This document shows, in pieces, positions 9,097-18,223 of a DNA stretch of 64,000 bases. Position 1 is the first letter of the stretch. Each line of letters begins with the position of its first letter. A model generated the notes under the pieces. That model had not been told where the DNA came from. It saw nothing but the letters and a program-made list of their open reading frames with translations, and ran no database searches. The position numbers and the translations under genes were made by a program. The stretch comes from Hymenobacter rigui (GTDB taxonomy: Bacteria; Bacteroidota; Bacteroidia; Cytophagales; Hymenobacteraceae), in assembly GCF_003944715.1 (NCBI RefSeq), contig NZ_RWIT01000003.1, positions 124,001-188,000 of the forward strand. The letters run 5' to 3'.

Positions 9097-9804
9097 GTGC
9101 CCGGTACGCTCTACCTCATTCCCACTATTCTGGCCGATGATACGGCTGCTCAGGTACTGCCGCCCCAGGTAGCCGAACGGATTCAGGCCTTGCAGTATTT
9201 TCTGGTAGAAAATGCGCGCACGGCCCGCCGGTTCATCAAGAGCATGGCCCCGCAACAGGTGATTGAGGGACTGCGCATCAGCGTAATCGACAAGGACAGC
9301 ACCGAGGCCCAGATTCAGGCCGCGTTGCAACCTGTGGTGGCCGGACAGGATGCGGGCGTGATTTCCGAGGCCGGCTGCCCCGGTATTGCCGACCCCGGCG
9401 CGGAGCTGGCCCGCCGGGCGCATCAGCTGGGTTTGCGCGTGGTGCCGTTGGTAGGGCCGTCATCCCTGCTGCTGGCCTTGATGGCCTCAGGCATGAATGG
9501 GCAGAGCTTTGCGTTTCACGGTTACCTGCCCATTGAGCGGGCCAAACGAATGGCCGCCGTTAAAAAGCTGGAACAACAGGCCCTGCAACAACACCAGACG
9601 CAACTGTTCATTGAAACGCCCTACCGCAACCTGCCGCTGCTGGAGGATTTGCTCAGTACCCTGCATCCCGGCACCCGCCTCTGCGTAGCCGCCAGCCTCA
9701 CCGCCGAAAACGAATACATCCGTACCGATACCGTGGCCGGCTGGAAAAAGCACCCCCTACCCGACATTCACAAGCAACCCGCCGTTTTCCTGATCGGGCA
9801 GTAG
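9097..9804 (+). CDS. SAM-dependent methyltransferase, tetrapyrrole methylase fold (RsmI-like)
   Basis: A 235-residue protein with a GTG start. It has the tetrapyrrole methylase layout: GTLYLIPTIL, SEAGCPGIADPGAELARRAH, VVPLVGPSSLLLALMASG, FHGYLPIE and FIETPYRN. The SEAGCPGIADPG loop and ETPYR motif are typical of RsmI, which 2'-O-methylates C1402 of 16S rRNA. This is the shorter Bacteroidota relative, so rRNA methylation is likely but not proven. Its end faces feoB across a long inverted repeat. Confidence 0.85.
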   Translation: MPGTLYLIPTILADDTAAQVLPPQVAERIQALQYFLVENARTARRFIKSMAPQQVIEGLRISVIDKDSTEAQIQAALQPVVAGQDAGVISEAGCPGIADPGAELARRAHQLGLRVVPLVGPSSLLLALMASGMNGQSFAFHGYLPIERAKRMAAVKKLEQQALQQHQTQLFIETPYRNLPLLEDLLSTLHPGTRLCVAASLTAENEYIRTDTVAGWKKHPLPDIHKQPAVFLIGQ

Positions 9805-9871
9805 AGTAGTTGTGAGTTGCTGGTTGTTAGTTTTTGAAACAGAGACTGACAACCAGCAACTCACAACTACT
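9805..9871. terminator. bidirectional terminator-like inverted repeat
   Basis: A perfect 23-bp inverted repeat, arms 9805-9827 and 9849-9871 with a 21-bp loop, lies between the convergent methyltransferase and feoB genes and overlaps the feoB stop codon. It can fold on either transcript and probably ends both. Confidence 0.65.
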
Positions 9872-12050
9872 TCAGCAGCTGGTACACCAGCAACGACGAC
9901 ACATAGGCCAGCCCCGTCATGTAGAGCATTTGCAGGATGGGCCACTTCCAGCCTTTGGTTTCGCGGTAGGTAGCCGCCAGCGTGCTCATGCACTGCATGG
10001 CAAACACATAAAACACCAGCAATGAAAAGGCGCGGGCGGGCGTGAAAAACGGCTGCCCGTTGGCATCCTTTTCGGCAGCCAGCTTTTGCTGTACTGTTTG
10101 CTGGTCGGCATCCTGGCCCACGCTGTAAATGGTGCTCATGGTGCCCACAAACACCTCCCGGGCCGCAAAGGAAGTAATCAGCGAAATGCCAATCTTCCAG
10201 TCGAAGCCCAGCGGCCGGATAACCGGCTCCACCACGTGGCCGAACACACCGGCGTAGGAGTTTTCCAACCGCTCAGAGGCGACGCGGGCTTCTGTTTGCT
10301 CCGGGGTAAGGCGCTGCCTGGTAGCCTCAGTGCGGGCCGCCGTTTCGGCCTGTTCAATGCGGCCGGGCGGGCCATAGGTAGCCAGTACCCACAGCAGAAT
10401 GGATATGGCCAGAATTACTTTACCTGCCTGAAAAACAAAGGCTTTTACCTTCTCTACAATGGTAATACCCACGTTTTTCCAGCGGGGCCACCGGTACACC
10501 GGAAACTCCATGATGAAGTAGCTCCGCTCCTGGGTTTTGAGCAGCAGCTTCATGGCCCACGCCGACAGAATAGCCGCGAAAAAGCCCAGCAGATACAGCC
10601 CCATCAGCGCAAAGCCGCGCAGATTGAAGATGCCCAGCACCGCCTCATCGGGTACCACCAGTCCAATCAGCACGGTGTACACCGGAATGCGCGCCGAGCA
10701 CGACATCAGCGGAGTCACGAAGATGGTGATAAGCCGGTCTTTGCGGTTTTCGATGGTGCGGGCGCTCATAATGGCCGGTACGGCACAGGCCACCCCCGAA
10801 ATCAGGGGCACAATACTCTTGCCATTCAGCCCGAAGCGCCGCATGATGCGGTCCATCATGAAGGTCACGCGGGCCATGTAGCCGGTTTCTTCCAGCACCG
10901 CAATAAAGGCGAACAGCAGGGCAATCTGCGGAATGAAGATGAGCACCCCGCCCAGGCCCGCCAGCACCCCTTCGGTGAGCAGGTTAATCAGCGGCCCGTC
11001 GAAGTTGGTCTGGATGAGCCCGTTGATCCACGCCACCCCCCGGTCTATGAGGTCCATAGGGTAGCTGGCCCAGGCAAATACCGCCTGAAACATCAGAAAC
11101 AGCACGCTGAAGAAAATCAGGTAGCCCCACACCTTGTGCGTCAGCACCCGGTCGAGCCGGTTGCTGTAAGGCTCGTTCTGCTCCGTGCGCGTCACTGATA
11201 CACAGTTGAGCAGAATCTCGTTGATGCGCTGGTAGCGGCTGATGGTTTCCTGGGCCTGTTGGTCGGTGGGCTTAAACCCGTACTGCTCCGTCAGCTCCTG
11301 AATGTAGGTCCGCTCATCCGGTTTCAGGAAGCTGATGTGCCGGTACTGGTGCGCGTAGTGGAGCGCCAGGTAATCGTTGTGCAGGTTGAAGTAGTAGCGG
11401 ATCTGCCGGATCATGGGCAGCAGGTCCTCGGCGGGCTGGTAGAATTGCCCGGTGGGCGCATCCAGCGTCTGCGCCATCACAATTTTCAGGGCGGCAATAC
11501 CTACTCCTTTCCGCGCGTTCATCGGAATAACGGGCACGCCCAGCTCCTGCTGCAGCGCCGGAATATCAATCTTCACTCCGTGCTGCTCGGCCACATCCAT
11601 CATGTTCAGCGCCAGCACCGTGGGCAGGCCCATATCGGCCAGCTGGGTGAACAGCAGCAGGTTACGCCGCAGGTTGCTGGCATCCACCGTTACCACCACA
11701 AAATCGGGGTACTGGGGGCTGGTCTGGTCGTAGAACAGGTCGGTAATCACCTTCTCGTCGAGGCTCTTGGGGTAGAGCGAGTAGGTACCCGGCAGGTCAA
11801 TGATTTCGGCCCGGTGCTGCGAGGTCAGCTGGCTGATGCCGGTTTTGCGGTCAACCGTAACGCCCGGAAAATTGCCAACTTTCTGGTTGAGCCCCGTGAG
11901 CTGATTAAACAGCGAGGATTTGCCGGAGTTGGGGTTGCCCACCAGCGCAATGCGGGTAAGTGCCCCCGGATGACGAAGCGCCGCGTTTTCCAGCTGTACG
12001 GCCGAGACGCCGGCACCGGCCCGGCCGGAAAGTAGTTGCCCGCCTGCCAT
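9867..12050 (-). CDS. feoB: ferrous iron transport protein B
   Basis: A 727-residue inner-membrane Fe(II) transporter with an N-terminal GTPase domain. The G motifs are visible: GNPNSGKSSLFNQLTG (G1, about residues 38-53), DLPGTYSL (G3) and NMMD (G4). A helical linker follows, then about eight or more membrane segments carrying the Gate repeats (for example IPQIALLFAFIAVLEETGYMARV and SGVACAVPAIMSAR). A charged loop near residues 580-625 separates the last segments. Length fits the family (700-780). It lies 11 bp downstream of feoA. Fur control is likely from family knowledge, but no Fur box was identified. Confidence 0.97.
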   Translation of the reverse strand: MAGGQLLSGRAGAGVSAVQLENAALRHPGALTRIALVGNPNSGKSSLFNQLTGLNQKVGNFPGVTVDRKTGISQLTSQHRAEIIDLPGTYSLYPKSLDEKVITDLFYDQTSPQYPDFVVVTVDASNLRRNLLLFTQLADMGLPTVLALNMMDVAEQHGVKIDIPALQQELGVPVIPMNARKGVGIAALKIVMAQTLDAPTGQFYQPAEDLLPMIRQIRYYFNLHNDYLALHYAHQYRHISFLKPDERTYIQELTEQYGFKPTDQQAQETISRYQRINEILLNCVSVTRTEQNEPYSNRLDRVLTHKVWGYLIFFSVLFLMFQAVFAWASYPMDLIDRGVAWINGLIQTNFDGPLINLLTEGVLAGLGGVLIFIPQIALLFAFIAVLEETGYMARVTFMMDRIMRRFGLNGKSIVPLISGVACAVPAIMSARTIENRKDRLITIFVTPLMSCSARIPVYTVLIGLVVPDEAVLGIFNLRGFALMGLYLLGFFAAILSAWAMKLLLKTQERSYFIMEFPVYRWPRWKNVGITIVEKVKAFVFQAGKVILAISILLWVLATYGPPGRIEQAETAARTEATRQRLTPEQTEARVASERLENSYAGVFGHVVEPVIRPLGFDWKIGISLITSFAAREVFVGTMSTIYSVGQDADQQTVQQKLAAEKDANGQPFFTPARAFSLLVFYVFAMQCMSTLAATYRETKGWKWPILQMLYMTGLAYVSSLLVYQLLK

Positions 12051-12061
12051 GTACTAGGTGC

Positions 12062-12328
12062 TTATTTCAGAAGAATAGTCGCCGCCTCGCTTACGCGCAG
12101 GGAGAGAGTGTAGTCGGCCATATCCCCCACTACTACGGTGATGGGGCAGCCCAGCGGTGCCCGGCTGTTCAGGCGTACCTGCGTGCCCGGAATGCAGCCC
12201 ATTTCCAGCAGCTTGAGTGCCATTTCAGGGTCCTGCAGGCAGCAGATGGTTCCGCTTTCCCCCAGTTGAAGGTCTTTCACACTGCGGGGCGCAGGAGAGG
12301 CAGGGGCAAGCGGTGGGCGGTCAGACAC
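12062..12328 (-). CDS. feoA: ferrous iron transport protein A
   Basis: An 88-residue SH3-like cytosolic protein that supports FeoB. Recognisable features are the LQLGESGTICCL and LKLLEMGCIPGTQVRLNSRAPLGCPITV stretches and a C-terminal LRVSEAATILL strand. Size is usual for FeoA (75-90). It is the first gene of a leftward feoAB operon, with a good promoter match 29-60 bp upstream. Confidence 0.93.
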   Translation of the reverse strand: MSDRPPLAPASPAPRSVKDLQLGESGTICCLQDPEMALKLLEMGCIPGTQVRLNSRAPLGCPITVVVGDMADYTLSLRVSEAATILLK

Positions 12329-12356
12329 GGGCGGGGCTATTTAGATTCACTTCAAA

Positions 12357-12388
12357 CAAAGGTACCACCCAATTATGTTTCGGCCAAA
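12357..12388 (-). promoter_or_regulatory. feoAB promoter
   Basis: Read on the minus strand, TTTG at 12388-12385 is followed after 20 bp by TACCTTTG at 12364-12357. This matches the Bacteroidota -33/-7 consensus TTTG...TAnnTTTG with allowed spacing, 28 bp upstream of the feoA start. Confidence 0.7.
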
Positions 12389-12487
12389 ATTCAACTCTGG
12401 CGGATTTCTGTAGTTGCTGCACCGTAAACCGCTGATTTGTAATTATTCCGAAATTGAATTGCACCGTTATAAATATTCAGGGAAGAC

Positions 12488-12520
12488 TTGCTTTCAATGC
12501 CAGTTTTCATTGTAATTTTG
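12488..12520 (+). promoter_or_regulatory. promoter of the carboxypeptidase-regulatory-like gene
   Basis: TTG at 12488-12490 and TAATTTTG at 12513-12520 are separated by 22 bp, matching the Bacteroidota promoter pattern, 24 bp before the ATG at 12545. Confidence 0.6.
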
Positions 12521-12544
12521 GGATATACATTAGTCTGCTCGCAT

Positions 12545-13444
12545 ATGCTCCAACGCGTACTTTCTCTCTTTGCACTGGCTTTGCTGCTTCCGGCTCTGGG
12601 CTTTGCTCAGGACGCTAAAATGACCGGCCGTATCGTCGATGATAAGACCAAGGAACCGATTCCCTTCGCCTCCATCGGGCTGAAAGAGGAGCAGACCGGT
12701 GCCCTGACCAACGAATACGGCTTCTTCCAGATGCCGATGCCCCAGAAAGGTCAGCAGGATTCGCTGATCATCATGGCCCTGGGTTACTTCCGGAAGGCAG
12801 TGCTCATCAAGCCCGGCATCAAGGTGCAGGATATGATTATTGAGGTGCCCAAGCGCGCCATCGAGCTGAAAAACGTGACGGTTACCGGTGGCAAGGTGAA
12901 AGACCTGGCCCTGGGCTCCAAGTCGAACACACCCGGTGAGGGTATGATTCAGGGCATGCCCGGCAGCCAGTACGCTTTCTTCGTGAAGAACGACAAGGGC
13001 AAGAAGCTCGGCAACGTGCGCTCGGTATCGTTCTACATCGGGGAAAACGGTTTCCCCCGGGAGCCGTTCCGGGTGCGTTTGTACAAAGCCGACGGTAACT
13101 ACAACTCACCCAACACCGACCTGCTGACGGAAAACATTGTGGTATCGGCCCCGAAAGGTGGCGAGTGGTACACAGTGGACCTGACGCAGTACAATATTGA
13201 AGCGCCCGTGGAAGGCTTCTTCGTGGCCATGGAATGGATTGTGAGTGGTGACAACTTCTACACCACCAACTTCATGGACAATTACACGCCCTACGGCCAG
13301 ATCCTGCGCCCGACATTCGAATTCAAGGAAGCCCGTACCTGGAACTACACCATCGGCCGGGGCTGGAGCCTGATTACCCTCTCCAGCGGGGGCAACCGCT
13401 ACAACGCCATGATTCGGGCTGAAGTAGACCAGATCAAAGACTAA
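12545..13444 (+). CDS. secreted carboxypeptidase-regulatory-like domain protein
   Basis: A 299-residue exported protein with a signal peptide (MLQRVLSLFALALLLPALGFAQ). A CarboxypepD_reg-like beta-sandwich follows (MTGRIVDDKTKEPIPFASIGL then NEYGFFQM), the N-terminal plug-like module found on many Bacteroidota outer-membrane proteins. The rest, with VTVTGGKVKDLALGSK and a beta-rich C-terminus, has no recognised catalytic motif. It lacks a TonB-dependent barrel. The frame is open to 12488, but the signal peptide and promoter both favour ATG 12545. It is monocistronic with a strong terminator. Function unknown. Confidence 0.8.
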   Translation: MLQRVLSLFALALLLPALGFAQDAKMTGRIVDDKTKEPIPFASIGLKEEQTGALTNEYGFFQMPMPQKGQQDSLIIMALGYFRKAVLIKPGIKVQDMIIEVPKRAIELKNVTVTGGKVKDLALGSKSNTPGEGMIQGMPGSQYAFFVKNDKGKKLGNVRSVSFYIGENGFPREPFRVRLYKADGNYNSPNTDLLTENIVVSAPKGGEWYTVDLTQYNIEAPVEGFFVAMEWIVSGDNFYTTNFMDNYTPYGQILRPTFEFKEARTWNYTIGRGWSLITLSSGGNRYNAMIRAEVDQIKD

Positions 13445-13446
13445 AT

Positions 13447-13611
13447 CACGGATTCAGACGGATTGGTCAGATGGCACGGATTCATCCTGCTGTCACAACA
13501 AAAGGCCCGCTTGCTGATGCAAGCGGGCCTTTTGTTGGTTAATGGGTAGTTAGTGGCGGACAGGAAACCAAGACGAATTCGTGGCCTCGGATCAATCCGT
13601 CTGAATCCGTG
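13447..13611. repeat. nested inverted repeats around a terminator
   Basis: An 18-bp perfect inverted repeat (arms 13447-13464 and 13594-13611) encloses a second perfect 18-bp hairpin at 13496-13537. The outer arms lie against the 3' ends of both convergent genes, so the whole gap can fold as one two-level structure. Confidence 0.7.
13496..13537. terminator. strong hairpin terminator
   Basis: Perfect 18-bp stem (13496-13513 with 13520-13537) and 6-base loop. The GC-rich core AGGCCCGCTTG is flanked by A and T runs on either side, so it can terminate transcripts from both the rightward gene and the leftward OmpA gene. Confidence 0.85.
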
Positions 13612-13613
13612 CT

Positions 13614-14264
13614 TTATTTGCGCACGGCAATTTCTACGCGGCGGTTCTGCTGGCGGCCGGCGGCGGTGGCGTTGGTGGCAGCGGGAGCGGCTTCGCCCAT
13701 GGGCTCCAGCGTTACCTGCGCATCGGTCATCATGCCATTGCTGATCAGCCATTTTTTCACGGCGGCAGCACGCTGAGCGCTCAGCTCCTTATTGTAGCTC
13801 TTGTCCCCGCGTGAATCGGCGAAGCCCATAATACGGACGTCTTTGCCTTTGTAGCGGCGGGCAATGGAGGCGCTGATTTCTGAGAGGGCACGCGTAGCCG
13901 AAGGCTTGATATCGGCCTTATCGGTATCGAACAGGATTTTCTCGTCGAGGCCGTACACGTTGTACTGGTCGTTGCTGCGCACCGATACTTCGGGCAGATC
14001 AATTTCCTCCAGCTTCTCGTCGGCGAGTTTGGCTTTGGTCATATCCCAGGCATTCTCTACGGCGTTGCCAGCCTTATCGGCAGCATTTTCCGCGCTGGCA
14101 GTGGCATTTTCAGCGGCCTGCTCAACGGTTTCGCCGGTACGGGCTACCACGGCGGTATCGGCCGTGGCTTCCGACAACTGGTCTTTTTCTTCAGGTTTCT
14201 TGAGGTCGGAGCAGGAAGCCAGCAGCATAGTGGCGGCCAGCGCAGAGAGCAATGTTTTTTTCAT
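13614..14264 (-). CDS. OmpA family lipoprotein
   Basis: A 216-residue lipoprotein. The signal peptide MKKTLLSALAATMLLASC ends in a lipobox with Cys18. An Ala/Glu-rich low-complexity linker follows (residues about 30-90, AENATASAENAADKAGNA-like). The last 110 residues form an OmpA-like peptidoglycan-binding domain: ILFDTDKADIKPSA, FADSRGDKSYNKELSAQRA and a terminal NRRVEIAV. It should sit in the outer membrane and bind peptidoglycan non-covalently. It ends at the outer arm of the inverted repeat described above. Confidence 0.92.
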   Translation of the reverse strand: MKKTLLSALAATMLLASCSDLKKPEEKDQLSEATADTAVVARTGETVEQAAENATASAENAADKAGNAVENAWDMTKAKLADEKLEEIDLPEVSVRSNDQYNVYGLDEKILFDTDKADIKPSATRALSEISASIARRYKGKDVRIMGFADSRGDKSYNKELSAQRAAAVKKWLISNGMMTDAQVTLEPMGEAAPAATNATAAGRQQNRRVEIAVRK

Positions 14265-14341
14265 GATGGGGAGAGTTGGGTGAGGTTTGGCTTACGGGCA
14301 ATGTTACGGGATGTTCCGACCATATCCATATTGCCATACTC

Positions 14342-16843
14342 CTATTCTGCCACAAATATGCGCTTCACCCGCTCACTTACGTTGGTCAGCAGCTCGTAAG
14401 GAATTGTGCCGATACGAGCCGCCAACTCTGTCAGCGGCAAGCCTTGCCCAAAGATGGTGGCGAAATCACCCGCCTGGGCATCCTGAATCTGGGTGACGTC
14501 CACCATGCACATATCCATGCACACATTGCCTACCAACGGGGCCCGCTGCCCCCGAATCAGCACTTCGCCGGCCCCGTTGCCGAAACGCCGGTCGTAGCCA
14601 TCGGCGTAGCCGATGGCCAGGGTGGCAATGCGCCGCTCATGACTAGTAGCTTCGCCGCGCCGACTGTAGCCCACGGTTTCGCCGGCCGGCAGGATTTTAA
14701 TCTGGGAAATGGTGGTATGGAGCGTGCTGACGGGGCGGAGCGCATCCTGTTCCTGACCGGTAGCTTCTACCCCGTAGAGCCCAATACCCAGCCGAACCAT
14801 GTTGTACTGCGCCTCCGGAAACCGCACAATGCCCGCCGAGTTCAGCGCGTGCTTAAGGATAGAGTAGCCCAGAACCGCTTCCAGCTGCGGCGCCATGCGC
14901 CCGAAAGCAGCCAGTTGCCGGTGGGAAAAGTCGTTATGCTGCGCTTCATCGGCACCGGCCAGGTGGGTGAGGGCGCTGGCTACGCGCAGGTGGGCCGCGT
15001 TTTCCCGGAGCACGCGGCAGAGTTCGGGCAAATCTTCCTCGGCAAAGCCCAGGCGGCGCATCCCCGTATCGAGCTTGAGGTGAATGGCTGGCATAGCGGC
15101 TTCCTGCGCCGCCCGCAGGTACTCCTGTAGTAGCTCGAAGGAGTAGATTTCCGGCTCCAGGTGATACTGGCGCATTTTCTGAAAAGAATCGGGGGCCGGG
15201 TTCATTACCATCAGAGGCAGGCTGATACCGTGCTGGCGCAGGGCCACACCCTCATCGGCGTAGGCCACGGCCAGGTAATCGGCGCGGTGAAACTGGAGCA
15301 GGTTGGCTACTTCCGCCGAGCCGCTGCCGTAGGCAAACGCCTTTACCATCACCATCAGCTTCACGCCGGGCTGCAGGCGGCGGCGGTAGAAATTCAGGTT
15401 GTGGACCAACGCGTCCAGATCCACCTCCAGCACCGTGCCGTGAAGCTGCCGCTGGAAAGCCGCCACAATCCGCTCGAACCCGTAGCGCCGGGCCCCTTTC
15501 ACCAGCAGCAGTTCCTGACGGTACTGCTCCGGCCGAAAATCAGCCAGAAATGCCTCGGTATCCGGATAAAACGCAGTATTGAGCCCCTGGAAAGCAGTTT
15601 GGTGCTGGCTGATGTCGGGGCCGATACCAATCAGGCGCTCCACGCCGTGCGTGGGGAGCAGCGCCGCCACCCGGGTGTACAGCTCGGCACCGCTTAGGCC
15701 GGATTCCAGCACATCGGACAGGATGAGGGTGCGGCGGCCCCGGCGCGTCTGGCGGGCCAGGGCATCGAGGGCGAGGCGCAGGCCGGCCAGGTCGTTGTTG
15801 TAGGTATCGTCGAGGATGTAGCAGTCGTTGAGGGCCTGCTTCATTTCGAGCCGCATGGCTACGGGCTGCAGTCGATCCAGGCGGCGCTGGATTTCGGGGG
15901 CTGGCACCTGCCGCCACAGCAGCACCGCGAGGCAGTGCAGGGCGTTTTCGACCGAAGGCTCGTCGGCGAAGGGCAGCGTGAAGGTGTACTCCTGAGGCCG
16001 GGGCCGTTTCTGCTCCACCCGCACCACGGTGCGGTCGGCGGCGGCTTCCTGCACCGTTACCAGCAGGTCGGCCTCCCGGGCATCGAAAAGGGGGCGCTGC
16101 CGCGTCCAGGCCACCAGCCGGGTCCGGGCAGCATCCAGCTGGCGACGGGCGGCGGCGTGCACCAGCTCGTGGTCGGCACAATAAAATAGGGTATCAACGC
16201 CCATAAACAGCCGCATTTTCTCGGCCGCTTTTTCGGCGTGGGAAGCAAAGCCCGCATCATGAGCCGTGCCCAAGTTGGTGAAGATGCCCAGCGTGGGCTG
16301 GATAACCCGGGCCAGCCGCTCCATTTCGCCGGGCTCCGAAATACCGGCCTCAAAGATGCCCAGCGAATGACTGGCCGTCAGCTCCCACACGCTCAGGGGC
16401 ACGCCTACCTGCGAGTTGTAGGAACGGGGGCTTTTGCAGATCAACTCATCGGGGCTGAGCAGCTGAGCCAGCCATTCCTTCACGATGGTTTTGCCATTGG
16501 AACCCGTAATGCCGAATACCGGAAGGCTAAACCGGCGGCGGTGCTGCGCCGCCAACTGCTGCAGGGCCGCCAGCGTATCGGGCACCTGCACAAAGCCGGC
16601 ATCGGGGTATGCGGCCAGCTCTACCGCATCCTGCACTACAAACTGCCGCACCCCGGCCTGGTACAGCTCCGGCAGGTAGCGGTGCCCATCGTGCTGGGGG
16701 CCCCGCAGGGCAAAAAACAGGCTATCGGCGGGCGTTTCAACCCGGCGGCTATCAAGCAGCAGGCGCTGCACCGTGGCGTGGGCGGCAGGCCGCTGCAGCA
16801 GGGTGCCACCCAGAAGGGCAGTCAGATCGGAGAACAGAAGCAT
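14342..16843 (-). CDS. murF: bifunctional MurF / alanine racemase
   Basis: An 833-residue fusion. Residues 1-450 are UDP-MurNAc-tripeptide:D-Ala-D-Ala ligase, with GITGSNGKT at 111-119, the DDTYNNDLAGL stretch and a Mur ligase C-domain. Residues about 465-833 are a fold-type III alanine racemase, with the PLP Lys in MVKAFAYGSGS and conserved LKLDTGMRRLGF, IGLYG and IGYADGYDRRFG. Joining D-Ala production to its use in peptidoglycan precursors is typical of Bacteroidota. The frame is open to 16903; ATG 16843 matches the MurF N-terminus and lies seven bases after a TACCTTTG box. Confidence 0.95.
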   Translation of the reverse strand: MLLFSDLTALLGGTLLQRPAAHATVQRLLLDSRRVETPADSLFFALRGPQHDGHRYLPELYQAGVRQFVVQDAVELAAYPDAGFVQVPDTLAALQQLAAQHRRRFSLPVFGITGSNGKTIVKEWLAQLLSPDELICKSPRSYNSQVGVPLSVWELTASHSLGIFEAGISEPGEMERLARVIQPTLGIFTNLGTAHDAGFASHAEKAAEKMRLFMGVDTLFYCADHELVHAAARRQLDAARTRLVAWTRQRPLFDAREADLLVTVQEAAADRTVVRVEQKRPRPQEYTFTLPFADEPSVENALHCLAVLLWRQVPAPEIQRRLDRLQPVAMRLEMKQALNDCYILDDTYNNDLAGLRLALDALARQTRRGRRTLILSDVLESGLSGAELYTRVAALLPTHGVERLIGIGPDISQHQTAFQGLNTAFYPDTEAFLADFRPEQYRQELLLVKGARRYGFERIVAAFQRQLHGTVLEVDLDALVHNLNFYRRRLQPGVKLMVMVKAFAYGSGSAEVANLLQFHRADYLAVAYADEGVALRQHGISLPLMVMNPAPDSFQKMRQYHLEPEIYSFELLQEYLRAAQEAAMPAIHLKLDTGMRRLGFAEEDLPELCRVLRENAAHLRVASALTHLAGADEAQHNDFSHRQLAAFGRMAPQLEAVLGYSILKHALNSAGIVRFPEAQYNMVRLGIGLYGVEATGQEQDALRPVSTLHTTISQIKILPAGETVGYSRRGEATSHERRIATLAIGYADGYDRRFGNGAGEVLIRGQRAPLVGNVCMDMCMVDVTQIQDAQAGDFATIFGQGLPLTELAARIGTIPYELLTNVSERVKRIFVAE

Positions 16844-16850
16844 AGCCCGG

Positions 16851-16858
16851 CAAAGGTA
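16851..16858 (-). promoter_or_regulatory. -7 box adjacent to the murF-alr start
   Basis: TACCTTTG on the minus strand matches TAnnTTTG and ends seven bases before the ATG at 16843. Transcription from it would give a leaderless or near-leaderless mRNA. No TTG -33 box was found. Confidence 0.45.
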
Positions 16859-17004
16859 GGGAGAGAGGAAGTGCTGAGATGAAAAGCCGGACCTACGTGG
16901 CATTGTTGCGGTGGGCAGCGAAGCGGCGGCAGGCTAGGCGGCCCAAACGAGCCATCGGCTATTGATCCTGCTACCTTTGTACTTCGCTCTTTTCTGCCTC
17001 GCTC

Positions 17005-17955
17005 TTGAAGTTCTCCCGCTACCACCTGGCCGCCTTTGCGGCGTTCTTTATCTGGGGATTTTTCCCGATTCCGCTGCGCTGGCTGGCGGGCTACCCCAGC
17101 GGGCAGATTCTGTTTTTCCGGGTGCTGCTGTCGTTGCTGCTGTTGCTGCTCATTCATGGGCTGGGGCGGCGGGCTACGGTGCGCCAAACGTGGTGGCAGT
17201 GGCAGGTGGCCCCGGCCCGGGAGCGGCGGGCGGTGCTGGCAAGTACCGTGGTGGGCAGCATACTGCTCACATCCAACTGGCTGCTGTTCATTTACGTGGT
17301 GAACCAGGTGAGCGTGCAGGCCGGCTCGTTTGCCTACCTCATCTGCCCCATTCTCACCTCGTTGCTGGGGTTTGTGGTGCTGCGCGAGCGGCTGCGGCCC
17401 ATGCAGTGGCTGGCCATCGGGCTGAGCGCCCTGAGCTGCGTGCTGCTGGGCTCCGGCGAAATTCGCTCGTTGCTGATGAGCCTGGTGGTGGCCACCACCT
17501 ACGCGGCCTACCTCATCAGTCAGCGCCGCCTGCAGGGCTACGACCGGCTGGTGCTCCTCACAGTGCAGCTCACCCTCACGGCTCTGCTGATTCTGCCGCT
17601 GGCCCCGCTACTGGGCGCACAGCCGCTGGCGGGCCTGCACGACACCCGGCTGCTGGCCGTGGTGCTGCTGCTAAGCGTGCTGTTCACGGTGATTCCGCTG
17701 TTTCTGAACCTGTATGCGCTGAACCAGCTGCCTTCAGGCACGGTGGGCATCTTCATGTACATCAATCCGCTGCTGAGCTTTCTGCTGGCGTTTCTGTACT
17801 TCGGGGAACAGGCCTCGGGGCTAAAGCTGGGGGCTTACGCGGTGATTTTCCTGTCGATTGTGCTGTACAACTGGCGGCCGACAGCAAGAAGCGGAGCTGT
17901 TATTGCGAGGACGAAGGAAGAAGCAGTCCGTCCTTCGCAGAGCACGAATTCCTGA
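17005..17955 (+). CDS. EamA/RarD-like transporter
   Basis: A 316-residue protein with ten predicted membrane helices in two EamA repeats. AFFIWGFFPIPLRWLAGYP at the N-terminus resembles RarD, and the end of the second repeat has GIFMYINPLLSFLLAFLYFGE. Drug/metabolite superfamily members export or import small metabolites; the substrate is unknown. The start codon appears to be TTG 17005, because no ATG precedes the first helix. A TACCTTTG box lies at 16972-16979. The C-terminal 30 residues after VLYNW are charged and unlike the family. Confidence 0.85.
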   Translation: MKFSRYHLAAFAAFFIWGFFPIPLRWLAGYPSGQILFFRVLLSLLLLLLIHGLGRRATVRQTWWQWQVAPARERRAVLASTVVGSILLTSNWLLFIYVVNQVSVQAGSFAYLICPILTSLLGFVVLRERLRPMQWLAIGLSALSCVLLGSGEIRSLLMSLVVATTYAAYLISQRRLQGYDRLVLLTVQLTLTALLILPLAPLLGAQPLAGLHDTRLLAVVLLLSVLFTVIPLFLNLYALNQLPSGTVGIFMYINPLLSFLLAFLYFGEQASGLKLGAYAVIFLSIVLYNWRPTARSGAVIARTKEEAVRPSQSTNS

Positions 17956-18223
17956 GCGGCAGCAAGTTTTTGACATCGAAGACTTTTAAGCAAGCTAGCG
18001 TTACGCTTTGAAAAGGCCCGATTATTTCGCTCTGCTCGCCATAACGGGACCATTCGGAGGTTTTTTGCACAGGTTGGGTGGCTTTGTGTCTGGGGAAGGA
18101 TAGACTGCTTCGGCTGCACCTCGCCATGATAAGTCGCCGGCTCGTTTCGCTACTTCCCGGGCATCCTGCTTACCTTCGGGCTTGGGTCCAACTCTGGCCT
18201 TATCCGACTTTTTAGTAAGCCGA

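Noticed and set aside
12329..12544. Fur box upstream of feoAB
   Set aside because: The region is AT-rich, but no convincing 19-bp Fur palindrome was found; only promoter boxes are reported.
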